Source: Helianthus annuus
Lineage: Eukaryota > Streptophyta > Magnoliopsida > Asterales > Asteraceae
Assembly (NCBI RefSeq): GCF_002127325.2
Contig: NC_035448.2
Coordinates: 129,405,144 to 129,469,143, forward strand
Length of the DNA stretch: 64,000 nt
Direction of reading: 5' to 3'
Shown here: positions 61,145-64,000 of the stretch, piece by piece
Numbering within the stretch: the stretch's first letter is position 1
Layout: each line of letters starts with the position of its first letter
Program-made: the position numbers and the translations under genes
The notes under the pieces: model-generated
What the model saw: only the letters and a program-made list of their open reading frames with translations
Told to the model about the DNA's origin: nothing
The model's database searches: none

Positions 61145-63978
61145 ATGGAGTACAGAAGAATCAAAGATCAGGTTCAAATACACTTACATCTGTTATCATC
61201 ATTGCATATTTCTTATATCTATAGGATTCTTGCTTTCATGTCGATCTTGTCGCTTAATTATAGTTGGATTCAACCTCGATCTGCTTTCTTGTAGTACTGA
61301 TGAGTTCAGATATTCAATGTAATGTAAATATGTAATGTAATGAATGATATGTTGCATTGTAGGATAAGATTGGGGATCCTGTTAATGAAGACATTGAGAG
61401 CTTACGTGGCAAACCTATTTTGGATGGTATGGTACTTTTTTAAGTTATTAATAATGTGTTTTTGGAGTGTAATTTAGGGTTCTTAGGGTTTGGTTTTAAT
61501 GTTTGCAGTTGCTGCACCTTATGATAAAACAAAGTGGAAGATGAAGTAAGTGGTGGTGTAATATATTAGTCTCAATTTCATTATGAGGTTATATGTTAAT
61601 ATGTTGCAATTTTTGTTTACTTTTATTGATGTTCTAGGTCGGTTGTTACGTTAGCGTTGACTTTTCTTACGAGCTCCCAGGCCATACTTATCGTCTGGTC
61701 GAAAAGAGCTGGAAGATATGAGTATAGTGTCACAACGGCTAACTTTTTGGTGAGGGATTTGTGTTCTAGTATTTTGAGTGGATTGCCGTGAAGAATACAA
61801 TGTTGATATCTTTTTTCTTTGCTTTGGAATTAGGTTGAGGCTTTGAAATGTGCACTATCACTTGTGGCATTGGGTAGAATATGGAGAACTGAAGGTGTGA
61901 CTGATGATAATAGGTATTCTGTATATTGCTTATCGGCCCTATCTCGTAGTTCATTGCACCATCAAACTCACACTCCTTTCAACTACAATACAGTTTGATT
62001 TTGCACTCCGTGTCATTCTACATGTAGCGTTCTCTTGTTTGGCATGTTTTCATCTTTTTTGTCAGGCCTTCACTTCATTTAACACATGCTCCTAGTGTTT
62101 GTACTTACTTGTACATGTAAAAATTTAGCAATTAATGGATGTGTACTGCCTAAGGCACCCAAGCTGAACAAACAGCATTCTACTAAAGTTAGGATTGGAA
62201 TAAACATGACATTGCAGTATATTTTCATGCATGCCCTCTTAAATCTGAAGTCTATCACATCTACAATCACTTCTTGGTACACAAAGGGTTTCTGTAGTGT
62301 TTGGACAGTAGCAGGTTACACGAAAATGTGCAGGCTCTTGAAGTTTGTTATATGGGGCTCACCTGAATCTGTTGACTTTGTGCACATTTGGTCCTCTTTC
62401 TTACACTTGTTAAGCCAGACACTCCTTACCTCTGCTTGGAGAAAATTAACATCTTCATTTCTTAGAATATTGTCATATGAGTTTGCCTCACAATAATTTT
62501 ATTAGTCAGTAGTCACTACTTGGCGTTGCACTAATGCTAGATCATCTGCATTTTATGTCCAGCAATATTACAAATGATATGATTCATTGTTTACCTGTAC
62601 TTTGCTTGACCAAGCTTAAAGAATCGTCCACTTAAACCTCTCCTTGGTTTATTTTGGCAACATTCAAAATCTTCATAACTTCTTATGGAAACTGTTGGTT
62701 CTTAACGGTACATATAAGCCTTTCTAAATAATTCATTAAGACTTAAGTCTTCATCACTTACCAATTTTAGTGTGAAATCTTTCCTTCATTCACTCACCGT
62801 GTCAGTCATATATAAAGGTAAGTGAATATAAGAAAATTTTGTCGGTCATTATAAGAATTCCTCATGTATGAAAATAAGAAAAACAAACAGTCTTCCATTA
62901 CCCTGAAATTTCTGTAATCTGGTTCCAGGTTGAGTACAACAGTGGATGAAGTTAGTGTTTATCCCATTCCTGCAGCACTCTACCTTGTCAAGAATTTGCT
63001 CCAGGTAGGTTTTGTATCGTTGTTTAATCTGACATTATTAATTGTTGGGATTTTAACCGTATCTGAGGCATGCATGTATTTGGCAGTACTATATCTTCGC
63101 GTATGTGGATGCTCCAGGGTATCAGATACTCAAAAACCTGAATATCATCAGCACCGGTGTGTTGTACCGCATAATTCTCAAGAAGAAGTATGTGTTCTTA
63201 CCTTTAAAAGGATGAAGCAGAATCTCCTGCTACCATGTCACACCTTGTTTGTAATCAGATAGACTGTTAACGTTGCATTACAATTTACAATAACTTTTCA
63301 CAGGTTAAGCGAGATCCAGTGGGCTGCTTTCATTTTACTCTGTGCGGGTTGCACAACAGCACAGCTTAATCCTTCGTAAGTTTGATTCTCTCCGTAGCTT
63401 TTCCTTGAATTTCTTAGATCCTCTTTTATTCATATATTAGTTATTGGCTGTTCTTTTACACTGTGTTTTACTTTGTTAACAGTTCTGATCATGTTCTTCA
63501 GACTCCTTTTCTAGGCTGGATGATGGCCATTGTGAGTCCTTGACGTTTTCAGCTTATTCCCTCACATTAGCAAACCAATTATTATCTCTTAACTAATGAG
63601 AATTCTTATATGTACTCAATCATTTATTTGCAGGTCATGGCACTCTTAAGTGGTTTTGCTGGAGTGTACACAGAGGTAAAGGGTGTGTATTGTTTGTCTG
63701 TTATCCCAAATTATACTTCACTTTCAGTTAGTATCTCAAAACGACTGTTAAAGCTGTCACCATTTTTGTCACCTCGAATTTTTTTCTAGTCAGGCTCTTT
63801 GCGTACACAAAACATTGTGAGTACTCTATTTGACAAGTTCGCACTCAATTTTACAGGCTATAATTAAAAAACGGCCTTCTAGAAACATAAATGTGCAGAA
63901 CTTTTGGTTATATGTGTTTGGGATGGCGTTCAACCTTATTGCAATACTGGTCCAAGATTTTGATGCTGTTGTGAACAA
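61145..63978 (+). CDS. Nucleotide-sugar transporter, CMP-sialic-acid-transporter-like (3' end outside window)
   Basis: Golgi/ER multi-pass carrier that exchanges nucleotide sugars for nucleoside monophosphates; the exact substrate cannot be told from sequence. Eleven exons in the window: 61145-61171, 61363-61426, 61509-61545, 61638-61749, 61834-61913, 62929-63004, 63087-63187, 63304-63375, 63483-63531, 63634-63675, 63857-63978. All junctions are GT/AG and in phase. It begins MEYRRIKDQ and then has a short hydrophilic tail. Family segments follow: SQAILIVWSKRAGRYEYSV, YPIPAALYLVKNLLQ, YYIFAYVDAPGYQILKNLN, GVLYRIILKKKLSEIQWA, GFAGVYTEAIIKKRPSRNI and VQNFWLYVFGMAFNLIA. This matches plant CMP-sialic acid transporter-like proteins (NST-KT family). 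The intron at 61914-62928 is the longest. The gene looks intact and is probably functional. Confidence 0.9.
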
Positions 63979-64000
63979 GTATGTTACTTATGCTCTTTAC

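Noticed and set aside
1..64000. CRISPR arrays, rRNA or tRNA genes, bacterial operons
   Set aside because: None seen; the tandem arrays lack unique spacers and the genome is clearly a plant's.

Overview
The window is eudicot nuclear DNA. Spliced GT/AG genes, PIF1-type Helitron proteins of plant type, Ty3/gypsy chromovirus elements primed by initiator tRNA-Met, MULE and hAT MITEs and a plant nucleotide-sugar transporter all point that way. The style of the LTRs and MITEs reminds me of Asteraceae, but that is an impression I could not test. Most of the 64 kb is layered mobile DNA. Only two loci look like ordinary host genes: 48737-49195 and the gene that begins at 61145 and leaves the window at the right edge.

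Left part (1-5219): the decayed 3' half of a Ty3/gypsy element and its 2.7 kb 3' LTR. From about 5800 to 31900 lies what I read as a very large, now broken Helitron. On the minus strand it carries a Rep/helicase gene (14719 down to 7636) and an RPA1-like single-strand DNA-binding gene (27434 down to 15504). It also carries non-standard cargo: a small B3-domain gene (6730-7228, +), an F-box gene inside an intron of Rep/helicase on the opposite strand (13769-14103, +) and a six-exon gene for a protein with two clear B3 domains and a possible third (30031 down to 28519). The two replication genes have stop codons or frameshifts, while all three cargo genes read through intact. A young gypsy element (16313-25506, TSD CGGTT) sits inside an RPA exon.

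Middle (32063-47760): a MULE-type foldback MITE, a second gypsy element of the same family in opposite orientation (32729-41892, TSD CAGGT), two related PIF/Harbinger-like MITEs (one with an internal 390-bp tandem duplication), a long-TIR element, an 8-bp-TSD hAT-like MITE made of GGTACC-like repeats, and a LINE tail. The two gypsy copies share two extra reading frames upstream of gag. Their gag-pol is nearly identical but their LTR promoter regions differ.

Right part (47760-64000): an intact small plant gene of unknown function, a Pack-MULE-like element with a minisatellite (49510-51243), a solo gypsy LTR (52029-55468, TSD GCAAG), and, 2 bp beyond that TSD copy, a 1.6-kb miniature LTR element with identical LTRs (55476-57075, TSD AAGAC) that appears to carry a piece of a host gene. 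Decayed LTR-like DNA follows, then the first eleven coding exons of a CMP-sialic-acid/UDP-sugar transporter-like gene. No tRNA, rRNA or CRISPR was seen.
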